Translations under genes and position numbers: made by a program
Source of the DNA: JAEUSE01 sp964648985
GTDB lineage: Bacteria > Patescibacteriota > Doudnabacteria > UBA920
Assembly (NCBI GenBank): GCA_964648985.1
Contig: CAZYMS010000002.1
Coordinates: 15,927-79,926 of the forward strand
Direction: 5' to 3'
Length of the DNA: 64,000 bases
The notes under the pieces: generated by a model
What the model was told of the DNA's origin: nothing
Database searches by the model: none
What the model saw: only the letters and a program-made list of their open reading frames with translations
In this document: positions 17,136-26,479 of the stretch, piece after piece
How positions within the stretch are numbered: position 1 is the stretch's first letter
Layout: each line of letters opens with the position of its first letter

Positions 17136-17684
17136 TTATATTGTTTTTTTCTTTAGTGAAAACGCATACACTGCCACGCCCGCGCTTAGCACTGCCACAC
17201 ACCAGCCAGCCCACAAAAGTATAGTTTTTATAGGTGCTTTTTTCTGTTCAGCTTCATTTACAGGCTTAGGTTGTACAGTAAACGGAAATACCCCTTCTAC
17301 TATGGTACCACTCTCTTTTTCAAAACGCGCAGAAAGCAAGTATTCCCCTGCTTCGGGAAAGGTAAATGTCATACCGGTTTTGCCCAGTGTTGGTTTATGT
17401 ATTCCACTAGCGAATACGGTTTTATTCCCTTGAGACAGGCGCACCCACACATCTGCAAACGGTACGTCTTCGCCACCCTGTTCTTTCACAACATTAAAAT
17501 CTAAACGCAGTGGCTCGCCAGCAACAAACGTAGCAGGGTCGTACCCCACATCTACTTTATAGTCACCATACACTTGCTCCCAAGATGAACCGGAGACGTG
17601 CGCGAACGCGGAAGGCGTGAGCAATGAAACTTGAGCCGTGAGAAATAAAATGAATACCAAAAACTTAGTTTGAGTGAACTTCAT
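17136..17684 (-). CDS. YtkA/CopC-like beta-sandwich membrane protein
   Basis: 182 aa. A signal peptide lies at about 1-28 (ending SAFAH), an Ig-like beta domain at about 35-150 (YDPATFVAGEPLRLDFNV...GEYLLSARFEKESG), and a C-terminal helix at about 155-175 followed by KKK. The mature N-terminus would begin with His. The domain resembles YtkA-like and FixH-type proteins near copper and cytochrome genes. A copper or redox role fits the cupredoxin fusions next to it but is not proven. Spacing of 3 bp to the gene before and 4 bp to the gene after supports one operon. Confidence 0.65.
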   Translation of the reverse strand: MKFTQTKFLVFILFLTAQVSLLTPSAFAHVSGSSWEQVYGDYKVDVGYDPATFVAGEPLRLDFNVVKEQGGEDVPFADVWVRLSQGNKTVFASGIHKPTLGKTGMTFTFPEAGEYLLSARFEKESGTIVEGVFPFTVQPKPVNEAEQKKAPIKTILLWAGWCVAVLSAGVAVYAFSLKKKTI

Positions 17685-17687
17685 AAT

Positions 17688-19196
17688 TTATGGAGAGCAG
17701 TAATGCTTATACTCGGCCGGAACAGAGTTGCACACTTCTTGTTTCTTACTTTCAGTATACCAAATGCGCAGTCTGGGCAGAACATGCTCATAACACACCT
17801 CTTTTTCATGAGAATTTAGAGAGTCTCTCCCGCAAAAGGCCAGCGCTTTCACGTACTGTTTTTGAGGCTCTCCGTATTGCATGTGCCCCCCCGCGATGCC
17901 AGCGACACATGCATCCTTCAGACTACCAGCAAGGCTATCGCATAAAGGCAATAACTCACCCGCCCCATACTCATGGTCGGTCAGGTGTATTCGTATAGCT
18001 TCGTAAAACAAATTCTGCACCACTGTCCACTTTATGGTGTGTGAGTTGGCGACATCAGGAACTTTTTCAAGAATATACTTCAAACTCGCTTCTATATTAT
18101 TGTTGGTCTTTCTAAAAAGTGCGGGAAGCATATTTGTGTAACAGCCCTCCTGAAATTCCTCTGGTTGTGATGGACATAAGTAAAAAGGATCCTTGCCTAT
18201 AACTTCCAACTTATACTTTGGGTCCTGCGATAGGATTTCTACAGCGTTGTATGCGCCAGTCACGCACCTATACAACTTGCCAAACTCCGAACGATCATTA
18301 CCTGCCACCTGTTCACATAGTTGCATGCCTGGGTCTATCATAAGCTGAGCATTACCCCAAGCCCTAGGGTCGCCCCCATCTACAACTCCGTGACCAATAC
18401 CATGATAACAAGCACCTTCGGCATCGGTAGTTTGTGCACTTAACTGCTCCCCTACGTATTTGCAGAATTCTCGCGCCTCTTCGATGTCACCAGTAGTATG
18501 CAGCAACGACTCCATAAACCCATGGTAAAACCCATACCCGCAATAGTAGCTTTTCGGACTCAGATCTGCTTTTTTCGTAGTGTTATATTGTGCATATGCT
18601 GCATCGCCTAACGTATGGGCAAAAGCGTGACAACTCTGTGCAAAAGTTGGATAAGTAGTATATAAATTATCGAGAATTGTAAAGGCCGCATCTACACCCT
18701 TACTCGTAAGTGCTTCGGATATTTGGGAGTTCCAACATTGCGGCGAAGCGGCGTTTGCACATGGCGAACTCGCAACGCTATTACCCTGGGCATCTTTCAC
18801 TATTACTGTCCCTACATGGGTAGGATTCAAATGGTCGTGGTAATCCCAGCGACCAGGCTTCAAAAATATAAAAGACCATGCGCTACCCACACCAACTGGC
18901 TGTTTAGGGTCAAATTCCGGATACAAATTATGAGTCGGATGCAAATCTGATGCAGGCCAAACCTCGACTCCTGATTCGTTTATAAAACGGACGGTCTGAC
19001 CTAGTCGTACTGTTATCTGTTGCGGCACAAATCCATCTCTCGTTATGTGAACCACACCCTCTTCACTTGGTCTTACGCCAATAATGCGCCATGGCTTCCC
19101 TACCATTGAACTGTAATGGAAAAAAAATATTGAGCACACAACCAGTGCCAGTACACTGACCGTAAGGATAGTTAGTTTTCTTTTTAGCATGGTCAT
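17688..19196 (-). CDS. Cupredoxin fused to Cys/His-rich helical domain (family member 1)
   Basis: 502 aa. A membrane anchor lies at about 8-27. A cupredoxin domain (about 48-134) has His86, His89, His120 and His122 and no Cys. A Cys/His-rich domain of about 350 aa follows. Its signature is CHAFAH (Cys189, His190, His194), YCGYGFYHG (Cys219, His225) and CYHGIGHG (Cys263, His265, His269). After the signature come pairs of Cys spaced about 10-25 residues apart, as in a disulfide-stapled helical repeat. I know no family name for it. Four paralogues are in the same operon. No CXXCH heme motif is present. Redox or metal-binding work in the periplasm-like space is an inference. Confidence 0.72.
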   Translation of the reverse strand: MTMLKRKLTILTVSVLALVVCSIFFFHYSSMVGKPWRIIGVRPSEEGVVHITRDGFVPQQITVRLGQTVRFINESGVEVWPASDLHPTHNLYPEFDPKQPVGVGSAWSFIFLKPGRWDYHDHLNPTHVGTVIVKDAQGNSVASSPCANAASPQCWNSQISEALTSKGVDAAFTILDNLYTTYPTFAQSCHAFAHTLGDAAYAQYNTTKKADLSPKSYYCGYGFYHGFMESLLHTTGDIEEAREFCKYVGEQLSAQTTDAEGACYHGIGHGVVDGGDPRAWGNAQLMIDPGMQLCEQVAGNDRSEFGKLYRCVTGAYNAVEILSQDPKYKLEVIGKDPFYLCPSQPEEFQEGCYTNMLPALFRKTNNNIEASLKYILEKVPDVANSHTIKWTVVQNLFYEAIRIHLTDHEYGAGELLPLCDSLAGSLKDACVAGIAGGHMQYGEPQKQYVKALAFCGRDSLNSHEKEVCYEHVLPRLRIWYTESKKQEVCNSVPAEYKHYCSP

Positions 19197-19214
19197 ACTG
19201 CAGACCTTCTTCTA

Positions 19215-20210
19215 TTACGGTTTACTATTTTGCATAGCAGCCTTTTTGTTCAGTATCGCTTGTTCGTCTTCAGTTCGACCCTGTGTATGGTACAGCGCAG
19301 CGAGCATATCATATGCCCCAACTTGCGGATTAAGGTCTGCTGACTTAATAAACATCCGCTCGGCATCTGAAGGCTTATTTTGCTTCTGATATACCAAGCC
19401 AAGCCCATAGTATACTTCGCTTTTAGTACGGATATTTTCTAGATATCCTTTAAATGCGGCTTCCGCTTGAGGTAGCTTATCTTGCTGTAGATACAAGTAC
19501 CCCAAACCCAAATATGCTTCACTTTTGGGATTAAGCTCAATGGACTTTTTAAACATCTTTTCCGATTCATCATATTTTTTGAGCTCACGATAAATATCAC
19601 CCATCCCCATGTAATTAAAATAGCTAGGATTTAAGTCCAAGGCCTTTTGAAACATTTGTAAAGACAAATCTAGTTTACCTTCATCCCGATAGAGATATCC
19701 AAGCCCGTAGCTGTATATCTGATCATTGGTAGGATCAACTTCTTCCGCTTTCGCAAACTCTGCCTCGGCTTCAGCGTGCTTATTATAGTTGCGATATAAC
19801 TTTCCCAGCTCTATATGCAGCCAACCATTTTTTGGAGCAACACTCACCGCCTTGAGTAATAATTTTTCAGCTTCTGCGTACTGGCCATGATATCTATATA
19901 AATTTGCCCTGCCCGCTAATGCACCTATAGCATTTCCATCTTTTTGCAGTGCCAGTTCATACGCGCGAGTAGATTTGTCATATTCTCCGACCTGAAAATA
20001 ATCACCTGCTTTTTCAATGAGCTGGGGTACTGTAAGACTTGCGAACTCATCAGGCTCTACGGGTTTAATCGCTACTCTGTGGGCACGAAATATATGTGGC
20101 AAGTTGACCATTCGCACGCCAAAGACGGGTAGTAAGACTACGATAAGGAAGAGTATCAGTAAGCTACTAAAAAAAATAATTAGATTTCGTGAACGTTTTT
20201 TTAGATGCAT
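19215..20210 (-). CDS. Membrane-anchored TPR protein
   Basis: 331 aa. A hydrophobic anchor lies at about 10-32. About seven tetratricopeptide repeats follow from about residue 62 onward (for example AIGALAGRANLYRYHGQYAEAE and PKSEAYLGLGYLYLQQDKLPQAE). TPRs form a scaffold for protein binding. It sits between two cupredoxin-fusion genes with gaps of 18 and 6 bp, so it probably organises these proteins on the outer face of the membrane. Confidence 0.85.
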   Translation of the reverse strand: MHLKKRSRNLIIFFSSLLILFLIVVLLPVFGVRMVNLPHIFRAHRVAIKPVEPDEFASLTVPQLIEKAGDYFQVGEYDKSTRAYELALQKDGNAIGALAGRANLYRYHGQYAEAEKLLLKAVSVAPKNGWLHIELGKLYRNYNKHAEAEAEFAKAEEVDPTNDQIYSYGLGYLYRDEGKLDLSLQMFQKALDLNPSYFNYMGMGDIYRELKKYDESEKMFKKSIELNPKSEAYLGLGYLYLQQDKLPQAEAAFKGYLENIRTKSEVYYGLGLVYQKQNKPSDAERMFIKSADLNPQVGAYDMLAALYHTQGRTEDEQAILNKKAAMQNSKP

Positions 20211-20216
20211 ATATAT

Positions 20217-21674
20217 TTAGAGAACTACACAAACCGGAGGTTTTTTATCTCGCGTCATATAAGAACAAATCTCTGACATATGCGTACCCCTGTACGCATA
20301 GGTATCTCGGTCAACCAAGAATGCATAACAGGGAGCCACAAACTGATCAGGAAATTCTGACCGTGTGCAAACTTTTGTTGCTATCTTATATTCAGTACCC
20401 GCAGGTGCATTTAACAGCGCTGCAAGGACAAGCCCTTCAAAGCATGGCCACCTTCTCCACTCGGTTACTGTATTACACGTCCGCATTCTTGAAAGCAAAT
20501 GCGACTCAGACAAGTCAGGATCCGCCCCCACCAATGTAATGACAGACTCGCGCGCAATGGCAGCATCCGGAATTTGATCAATATATGAAAGGGATGCGCT
20601 AAAGTCACCTTTTGCAAGATACTTAATAATACCATACCACTGAGTATAGCAGTCCAAACGATTTTGCTGCTCCAAAGCCTCACACAGTGCGAATGGTCGG
20701 GCCGGGTCTACACTCATAGTATACTGCCCCTTTACTACCATTTCTCCAAATTCCATGAACACTCCGGAAGCGCATCGTGAATACGACGTTTCATTTGGAG
20801 CAATGGTCTTACAAGCATCCAGAGCTTTCGTTGTGGCCTTAAGAGGCTTTCCCCAAAGTCCTTCATCACTCAAAACAAAAGCCAAACTTCCATGTCCCAC
20901 CCCATGGAAACATGCGTCAGATAAAATAACATCCGCATGCTCGCGCACATAGGAGCAGAACCCCCGGACTATGTCAGTCGCTTCGCCCGGACTCGAACCG
21001 CTCAAAAACGCAGCTTCAACGTAGCCATGAAAAAACCCATACCCGCAATATGCGGTAGCATCAGTAATACTTGGATACTCACCAGCAAGAGAATGCGCAA
21101 ATGCAGCTTGACCAACCGTATGCATTAGACCATGACAATCCAGGCCCGAACTGGTATTGCTATTCGAAATTTTCGCCACTACATCGAGCGCAGCAGCTAC
21201 CCCCTTTGTTGCAATAACTGTATCCACCTCCGCCCTTAGGCATTCCGCACTCAGAGCAGCCGCGCAGTCTGTAGAGATGACAGCGGAAGGATTATGAGGG
21301 TCGAATACAGATACCACACCATCCTGACTAGGCAATAAGTGATTATGAAACCGCCACACCCCCACCCTATTAAACTGCATAGTCCACGAATCTCCTGGAG
21401 CAATTCCTTTTTTCGGGTCAAATTCAGGATAGGCGGTATGGCTAGGGTGGTCATTTGAAGCAGGCCACACCGCTCGTGTTGAAGCGTTCTTAAAGAGCAC
21501 GCGCCCACCCTGGGGTATACGCAATGCAGGCGGATTAAACGCTGTGCCCGTATAAACCACAGATACTAGTTTATGCTTTTCATGCCGTATTACTAGTGCA
21601 CCCCATACAAGCATTAAACATATGAGTAAAACTAAGCACACAAGTCGCATAGATTTTTTAGATGGATGGAGCAT
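20217..21674 (-). CDS. Cupredoxin fused to Cys/His-rich helical domain (family member 2)
   Basis: 485 aa from the ATG at 21674; a GTG at 21689 is also open, 3 bases after the upstream stop. Domain order matches member 1: anchor, cupredoxin with HPSH and FHNH, then the Cys/His domain with CHGLMH, YCGYGFFHG and CFHGVGHG. The downstream Cys pairs (for example RCASG...FALCEAL...DCYTQW) continue to the C-terminus. It is the most diverged of the three fusions in the second half. Confidence 0.72.
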   Translation of the reverse strand: MLHPSKKSMRLVCLVLLICLMLVWGALVIRHEKHKLVSVVYTGTAFNPPALRIPQGGRVLFKNASTRAVWPASNDHPSHTAYPEFDPKKGIAPGDSWTMQFNRVGVWRFHNHLLPSQDGVVSVFDPHNPSAVISTDCAAALSAECLRAEVDTVIATKGVAAALDVVAKISNSNTSSGLDCHGLMHTVGQAAFAHSLAGEYPSITDATAYCGYGFFHGYVEAAFLSGSSPGEATDIVRGFCSYVREHADVILSDACFHGVGHGSLAFVLSDEGLWGKPLKATTKALDACKTIAPNETSYSRCASGVFMEFGEMVVKGQYTMSVDPARPFALCEALEQQNRLDCYTQWYGIIKYLAKGDFSASLSYIDQIPDAAIARESVITLVGADPDLSESHLLSRMRTCNTVTEWRRWPCFEGLVLAALLNAPAGTEYKIATKVCTRSEFPDQFVAPCYAFLVDRDTYAYRGTHMSEICSYMTRDKKPPVCVVL

Positions 21675-21692
21675 ACTACAAAACACCACTGC

Positions 21693-23156
21693 TTATGAGT
21701 GGCAATAAATCCTGTACTTCTCGGGTACTGTTGCACATACATCTGAAGCTCTTGATACAGTTTGACCAAGAATAGTTTGGTAACACACGTCCCTTTCTTG
21801 CGGATGCAAGTAAGGCTGTCTGCAAAAATCCAAACCTTTAACATGCTCCTTTTCAGGTTCGCCATGGGCCACAAAACCTATCACTACTCCCTGAAAGCAA
21901 CTGTCTCGCATATCAGCTGCGACAGCACGGCAGTCACGTACATTTTTCTCTTGCGAGGATTTTACTAAATCATCTTGCATAAAATCTGCTGCAAGTTTGC
22001 TTATGTAGACGGTTCGTACCTGTGTACTGACTTTTTCTGGCTGAATTAAATTTGCAGCTTCAGCAAAGTCTCGATTAGTAAGCTCGGCAAGGAGACCTGC
22101 GTATTCGAAATAGCAGGAAGGTTTATAGTCTTCCTTTTGAACGCGGCAATGGTTAAACGGATCGGTGCGGTTAAAGGTAAGCCCATACTCACCCCTATAT
22201 TCGTATTGCTGCATGGCATTAAATGCGCCATCCCGACAATTGCGAAGATCCGTGGCCCCACTAAACCCGGCATCGCAGGTATGCAGACCAGGATCTATCA
22301 TGGCTTGAAAATTACCCCAGAGCGCTTCGTCATCTACTGAGACAGAACCGTGGCCTATACCATGCAAACAATTCGCATAGGCGCCCGCAGCACTTTCTTT
22401 AAGCTGGGCGGCGGCATATTCACAAAACTGTTTTACTTGCGCAATGTCACCTGTTGTTTGAAGGAGACGTTCTATAAAGCCATGAAAAAACCCGTACCCG
22501 CAATACTCCGTTTCTTTTTTCAAAATTAAATCTTTTTGCTCGCTATACAAATCAAACGCTGCTTTACCGAGTATATGTGCCCACCCATGGCATGCTTTTG
22601 GCACATCTGGCTCTGCATCATACAACTGACCAAACACGCGAAAAGCTTCATCCAATCCTTTGGTTGTTACTGTCTGTTCAAGCACATCATCCCAGCATTG
22701 TTGCTTTGTTACTACGTCTTGTTTTTCTTTACACACCGCCAAATCTACTACCTCAACTGCTGCGGCATTACCCACCACAACAGACCCAGTAAAAGTAGGC
22801 CTGAGATGATCATGGTATCGCCACGTACCCTGTTTTGTGAATACGAAATCCCACGAGCCCCCGGGTTCTATTCTAATTTTTGGATCAAATTCTGGATATA
22901 TCTCATGTGTCGGATGCAGGTTTGAAGCAGGCCACATAGCCTTGTCAGTATGATTTATAAAAGTTACACGAGTCCCTTGTGCGATATGTATAGAAACCGG
23001 CTGGAACCCATCCTTCTCTAGACTTACCACAGAGGCCTGAGCGGGAGTAATTTGTTTAAATCGCGCATTTACTTTTGCAGAACTCGCCAATAGATACCCG
23101 GCACATGCTGCCGCCAATACAATAACGCACAACCCGATTTTTTTCTTCTTTCCCAT
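21693..23156 (-). CDS. Cupredoxin fused to Cys/His-rich helical domain (family member 3)
   Basis: 487 aa. An anchor (about 6-25) is followed by a cupredoxin domain with HPTH and YHDH, and then the Cys/His domain with CHGWAH, YCGYGFFHG and CLHGIGHG. The C-terminal half (RDGAFNAMQQY..., CFQGVVIGFVAHG, VCYQTIL, final CHS) is closest to member 1 (CVAGIAGGHMQYG, VCYEHVL, final CSP). This points to gene duplication within the operon. The gap of 30 bp to the gene before is the largest among the five family members. Confidence 0.72.
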   Translation of the reverse strand: MGKKKKIGLCVIVLAAACAGYLLASSAKVNARFKQITPAQASVVSLEKDGFQPVSIHIAQGTRVTFINHTDKAMWPASNLHPTHEIYPEFDPKIRIEPGGSWDFVFTKQGTWRYHDHLRPTFTGSVVVGNAAAVEVVDLAVCKEKQDVVTKQQCWDDVLEQTVTTKGLDEAFRVFGQLYDAEPDVPKACHGWAHILGKAAFDLYSEQKDLILKKETEYCGYGFFHGFIERLLQTTGDIAQVKQFCEYAAAQLKESAAGAYANCLHGIGHGSVSVDDEALWGNFQAMIDPGLHTCDAGFSGATDLRNCRDGAFNAMQQYEYRGEYGLTFNRTDPFNHCRVQKEDYKPSCYFEYAGLLAELTNRDFAEAANLIQPEKVSTQVRTVYISKLAADFMQDDLVKSSQEKNVRDCRAVAADMRDSCFQGVVIGFVAHGEPEKEHVKGLDFCRQPYLHPQERDVCYQTILGQTVSRASDVCATVPEKYRIYCHS

Positions 23157-23186
23157 AGGCCAAAACGCATTTACACGACAAAAATA

Positions 23187-24473
23187 TTACTGAGACTGCC
23201 GCACACGATCCACACACTGTTGCTTCCACTCTCCAGGTAAAGACTGACACAGTTCTGCTTGTTCCGGCGAACCACTGGGAAAGTCATAGGTGGAATACTT
23301 TACGAGTTCACTATAACAACCACTACGAATTGGTTCTGTTGGTCCACTCTTGCACAACGAAATTGCTTTTTGCACGTTACGAAAATCTGTCTCAATAAGC
23401 CGTGAGGCGCCATTTGCATAACACACCGGTTGCCGGTCTATAGCAAGACCACCGCAGAGTTCAGCCATCTTAGTACTATTTAATTGGAACTGGGCCATAG
23501 CAACATAAAACATACCCACGAAGCAACGATCTTTATCTTCGCTCGTTAGCAAATTTTTATTGGTACAGAATTGCGTAAGTCCTGCCGAAGTAAGTACGGT
23601 GTCACGAGTAAGCGGCCAACTTTCAGACCAACAAGGCTGTCTCTGCTTCCCAAGAAAGTCCTTGCAATATTCGGCCATATCAGCAACTGCAGGTACCTTA
23701 CCTTTGATTAGCGCAAAATCATCTGGCTCTAACGGTTGGAATACTTGCATAAATGCCCCATCGTAACACAATTGTTGGTAATCTCGTCTACCACCTTCTT
23801 TTATGGCGAGCTCCTGGCAAAGTGCAACAGACTTATGTATCTCACCACCAGTAACATACATAAGAAGGTGCCCAAGTGCGTGATAGCAACTCGCTTGTTG
23901 AATAGGAGTGGGGTGCCATGCTGATCTGTTTTCACAGACATCATCTACTTCCTTTTTAAATGCAGGCAGGTCGGCTTCTGAAATTGTTTCTTGTCGGAAT
24001 CGTTCCTGAAATGCACCGTGAATAGACCCATTTGAACACAGACCTTGTGGCGAACGAACTACTACATCCTTCCATTTGGTAGGATCTTTTGCTGTTTCAA
24101 TAGATGCCAGCTTGTGCCCTAAAACATGGCAATACGAGTATAAAGGATCCATATCTTGTACAGCCCTCGTCACATCAAAAGCCTGCTCCATAGTAAGCTT
24201 ATCCATGAGCTTAGGGATTGCATCATCATAGCAGGTAGGATGGTATTCGCTTGTTGCGCACCCCTTCACCAGAGCAGAAGCCTCCGCACGCACATCAACA
24301 GCGGCACCCAACGCTCCTCCAGTCACCACTCCTTCAACTTGTCGAACCCCTTTAATAGGACCTGCAGAAGAAAAAATATAGTACGCCCCACTAGCTACAC
24401 AAAGAATAACCGCTGCACCACAGAGTACAGGAAGAATCCTTTTAAGTTTATCGGATAACAAATTTCTTTCCAT
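23187..24473 (-). CDS. Cys/His-rich helical repeat protein without cupredoxin (family member 4)
   Basis: 428 aa. An anchor at about 11-33 is followed directly by the Cys/His domain. The core signature is kept in altered form: CHVLGH, CSNGSIHGAF and CYHALGHLLM. Later repeats show the pattern C-x(8-20)-CYxx (LCYDGAFMQVF, RCFVGMFYVA, VCYANGASRL, GCYSELVKY), giving more than 20 Cys in total. It starts 4 bases after the stop of member 5. The even spacing suggests a solenoid of helix pairs closed by disulfides. Confidence 0.68.
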   Translation of the reverse strand: MERNLLSDKLKRILPVLCGAAVILCVASGAYYIFSSAGPIKGVRQVEGVVTGGALGAAVDVRAEASALVKGCATSEYHPTCYDDAIPKLMDKLTMEQAFDVTRAVQDMDPLYSYCHVLGHKLASIETAKDPTKWKDVVVRSPQGLCSNGSIHGAFQERFRQETISEADLPAFKKEVDDVCENRSAWHPTPIQQASCYHALGHLLMYVTGGEIHKSVALCQELAIKEGGRRDYQQLCYDGAFMQVFQPLEPDDFALIKGKVPAVADMAEYCKDFLGKQRQPCWSESWPLTRDTVLTSAGLTQFCTNKNLLTSEDKDRCFVGMFYVAMAQFQLNSTKMAELCGGLAIDRQPVCYANGASRLIETDFRNVQKAISLCKSGPTEPIRSGCYSELVKYSTYDFPSGSPEQAELCQSLPGEWKQQCVDRVRQSQ

Positions 24474-24477
24474 AATT

Positions 24478-25770
24478 CTAAATATTCAACATGGTCTTAC
24501 AAGTATTTGTATATGCTTCTGGTGCTTCTTTGCATATTGACTGCTTGTATGCAGTATCTGGCCTGTAAGCATTAACAGCTATAAATAGTCCCCTATAGCA
24601 GGTTTCTTTTGCATAACTGCTCAAAGCAGCACCACAAAATTTGAAAGCTATGGACGCATCGTTTTCACCACCCCAATATACATAATTAAGAGCATGCACT
24701 ATACATGCGCCCTCTCCCATTTTATCATTCGCCAATGCGCACCACGCATAGACATCCTTAAACTGCTCAGCCGACAGCTTATTTAATGAGCTAGAACGAG
24801 CATCGCGTCCTTGTATGACTCCCATAAATTCCTTACCAAAACCCCCGAAACAAGCGTCTCTATCGACAAGAGAAGTAGCCGGCAAAGCCGCGCAGTATTT
24901 AAAAGACTTTACATAAACATCAGGCGTTAACTTTCCTAAATCTCCACCAGCAACTTCGAATAGGTAAGGGGTAAGGTACACATAACAAAGGTACCGAGCA
25001 GACTCTGGGACAAAAGATTGTTGACAGAGACCCAGAGGCTTAGTGGCAACTAAATACTTTGGTCGTTGTTTAGTCCAAATATCACGGTCATGGAACCCTC
25101 CTTCAATAATTTCCATAACCATTCCACCAAAGCACTCTCCAACTTCTTGGTTATGATGCTCCGGTGTGCCAACGACATCACATATTTTGGTTGCTTTTTC
25201 AAAACTATACCCGAAATAAGAAAGGACTCCATGTCCTAATCCGTGAAAGCACATTGTGTAAGCGCCATTCCCGCCCGGCGCTTCCTCGCATGCCTTTTCT
25301 ATTTCTGGCAAAGAACCCTCACCCTTATCGGAAAACAAACCTACTACTATAGAATGTGAGCAGGCGTTACGAAACTCATTCGTACAAGCCGTCATGCCTT
25401 TCGCACCTTCTTGCTTGTACAACACATCTCCAATAGCATGACCGAGCAAGTGTACATCTATATTGGGTGGCAACATAGCTGTTCCCAAAGAATTAAAAGC
25501 AGCGCGCGCTCCTTTCTGTTTCGCATACCCCGTAAATTTTTCCTTTAGTGCATCGAATGAATCACCCATCGAAATACCAAGCAAATTTGAGGCAGAAGCA
25601 ATTGATTGGTTTTCCAAATTCGAGGCAGAACCATGCGATCGTAAGCCAAAACCATAAAATAAAAGCGTAATTAACAAAGCACTCAACACTATAATACCAC
25701 CCCACACCCACTTGGACCTATACTGTTCTATGATTTTTTTTATTTCTCGGGTAAAAACTGAACTTTTCAT
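24478..25770 (-). CDS. Cys/His-rich helical repeat protein without cupredoxin (family member 5, first gene of operon)
   Basis: 430 aa. A hydrophobic anchor lies at about 22-43. The signature is HLLGH, CSHSIVVGLF and CFHGLGHGVLSYFG, followed by repeats such as ECFGGMVMEII, LCYVYLTPYLF, ACFGGFGKEFM and TCYRGLFIAVN. This member lacks the Cys before the first HxxxH. It is the first gene of the tight run 25770-15718, placed 18 bases after a terminator hairpin and just after an extended -10 element, so transcription probably starts at or next to the start codon. Confidence 0.7.
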   Translation of the reverse strand: MKSSVFTREIKKIIEQYRSKWVWGGIIVLSALLITLLFYGFGLRSHGSASNLENQSIASASNLLGISMGDSFDALKEKFTGYAKQKGARAAFNSLGTAMLPPNIDVHLLGHAIGDVLYKQEGAKGMTACTNEFRNACSHSIVVGLFSDKGEGSLPEIEKACEEAPGGNGAYTMCFHGLGHGVLSYFGYSFEKATKICDVVGTPEHHNQEVGECFGGMVMEIIEGGFHDRDIWTKQRPKYLVATKPLGLCQQSFVPESARYLCYVYLTPYLFEVAGGDLGKLTPDVYVKSFKYCAALPATSLVDRDACFGGFGKEFMGVIQGRDARSSSLNKLSAEQFKDVYAWCALANDKMGEGACIVHALNYVYWGGENDASIAFKFCGAALSSYAKETCYRGLFIAVNAYRPDTAYKQSICKEAPEAYTNTCKTMLNI

Positions 25771-25779
25771 AATACCTAT

Positions 25780-25788
25780 AGTATAGCA
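25780..25788 (-). promoter_or_regulatory. Extended -10 promoter of the Cys/His-rich operon
   Basis: TGC-TATACT lies 9 bases before the ATG at 25770. The expected start of transcription falls within a few bases of the ATG, suggesting a leaderless or near-leaderless mRNA for the operon. Confidence 0.5.
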
Positions 25789-25816
25789 AAAGACACGCTT
25801 TTAAAGCGTGTCTTTT
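25788..25816 (-). terminator. Terminator between the cupredoxin-like gene and the operon
   Basis: A near-perfect stem of 13-14 bp with AAAAGACACGC / GCGTGTCTTTT arms and a tight loop, with a T-run on both strands. It separates the 25836-26399 gene from the operon. Confidence 0.8.
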
Positions 25817-25835
25817 ATGAAGGCGTTGGCAATAT

Positions 25836-26399
25836 TTAATCCACAAACATACCACCAACAGGACCAACCCCATCACATGCATAGCCAATAAGGCCTTGGC
25901 CACTTGTAGGCACAATCTCTTTGCTGGAATTTGCAGGAATCGTTGCTATAACAGTTTTTCCGGGACCATTCGTAAGCACGTGAGCTGCTGAATCTCGATT
26001 TTCAAATGTAATGGCTTGCTTTTCTTTAAAATGGATGAGATTTGGCTTTGGTGCGCACCCTGTAACGTCTAGGACTGTGGCAGAGACGGAAGCCTCAAGC
26101 ACGCGTTTAAAATAAGTCTGATATTCATCCTTACTTGCGCCAGACGCAGGAGAGGCTGCAAACAGAGCAGTCAACTCGGTCTTAGAAATCTTGGAAGCTT
26201 GTGCCTTACTGTCGCCAGCCTGCTGAGAAGCTGAGTCAGAAGTAGTAGACTGATTCGGCTTTGTTTGCTCAACCGGCTTTTGGGTATTAGACACGGAAGG
26301 TATAGCAGTATCCGCAGGTGACTTGGTACTCTTTACCAAGAAGAATACACTGAGTACCACTGCAACAGCAAGCACTATGGCAATAATTGTATATTTCAT
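25836..26399 (-). CDS. Anchored cupredoxin-like protein with altered copper ligands
   Basis: 187 aa. An anchor lies at about 4-22, a Ser/Gln/Ala-rich linker at about 28-70, and a short beta domain at about 108-187. The domain has VTGCAPKP, DSAAHVLTNG and a C-terminal GYACDGVGPVGGMFVD. Cupredoxins usually end in Cys-x(2-4)-His-x(3-4)-Met; here His and Cys and a Met are present but the second His is missing. Copper binding is therefore uncertain. The sequence family differs from the HPxH cupredoxins of the operon. Confidence 0.65.
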   Translation of the reverse strand: MKYTIIAIVLAVAVVLSVFFLVKSTKSPADTAIPSVSNTQKPVEQTKPNQSTTSDSASQQAGDSKAQASKISKTELTALFAASPASGASKDEYQTYFKRVLEASVSATVLDVTGCAPKPNLIHFKEKQAITFENRDSAAHVLTNGPGKTVIATIPANSSKEIVPTSGQGLIGYACDGVGPVGGMFVD

Positions 26400-26439
26400 G
26401 AATCTTTTATTTCTTGAAATTAGTTATGACTCTAAAAAA

Positions 26440-26448
26440 ATAATACCA
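26440..26448 (-). promoter_or_regulatory. Extended -10 element before the 25836-26399 gene
   Basis: TGG-TATTAT about 40 bases before the ATG at 26399. Confidence 0.4.
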
Positions 26449-26479
26449 TAAAAATCGAGAAAAATACCAGAGGCGCCTT

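Noticed and set aside
17688..25770. Multiheme cytochromes
   Set aside because: Cys and His are abundant but no CXXCH motif occurs in the five proteins.
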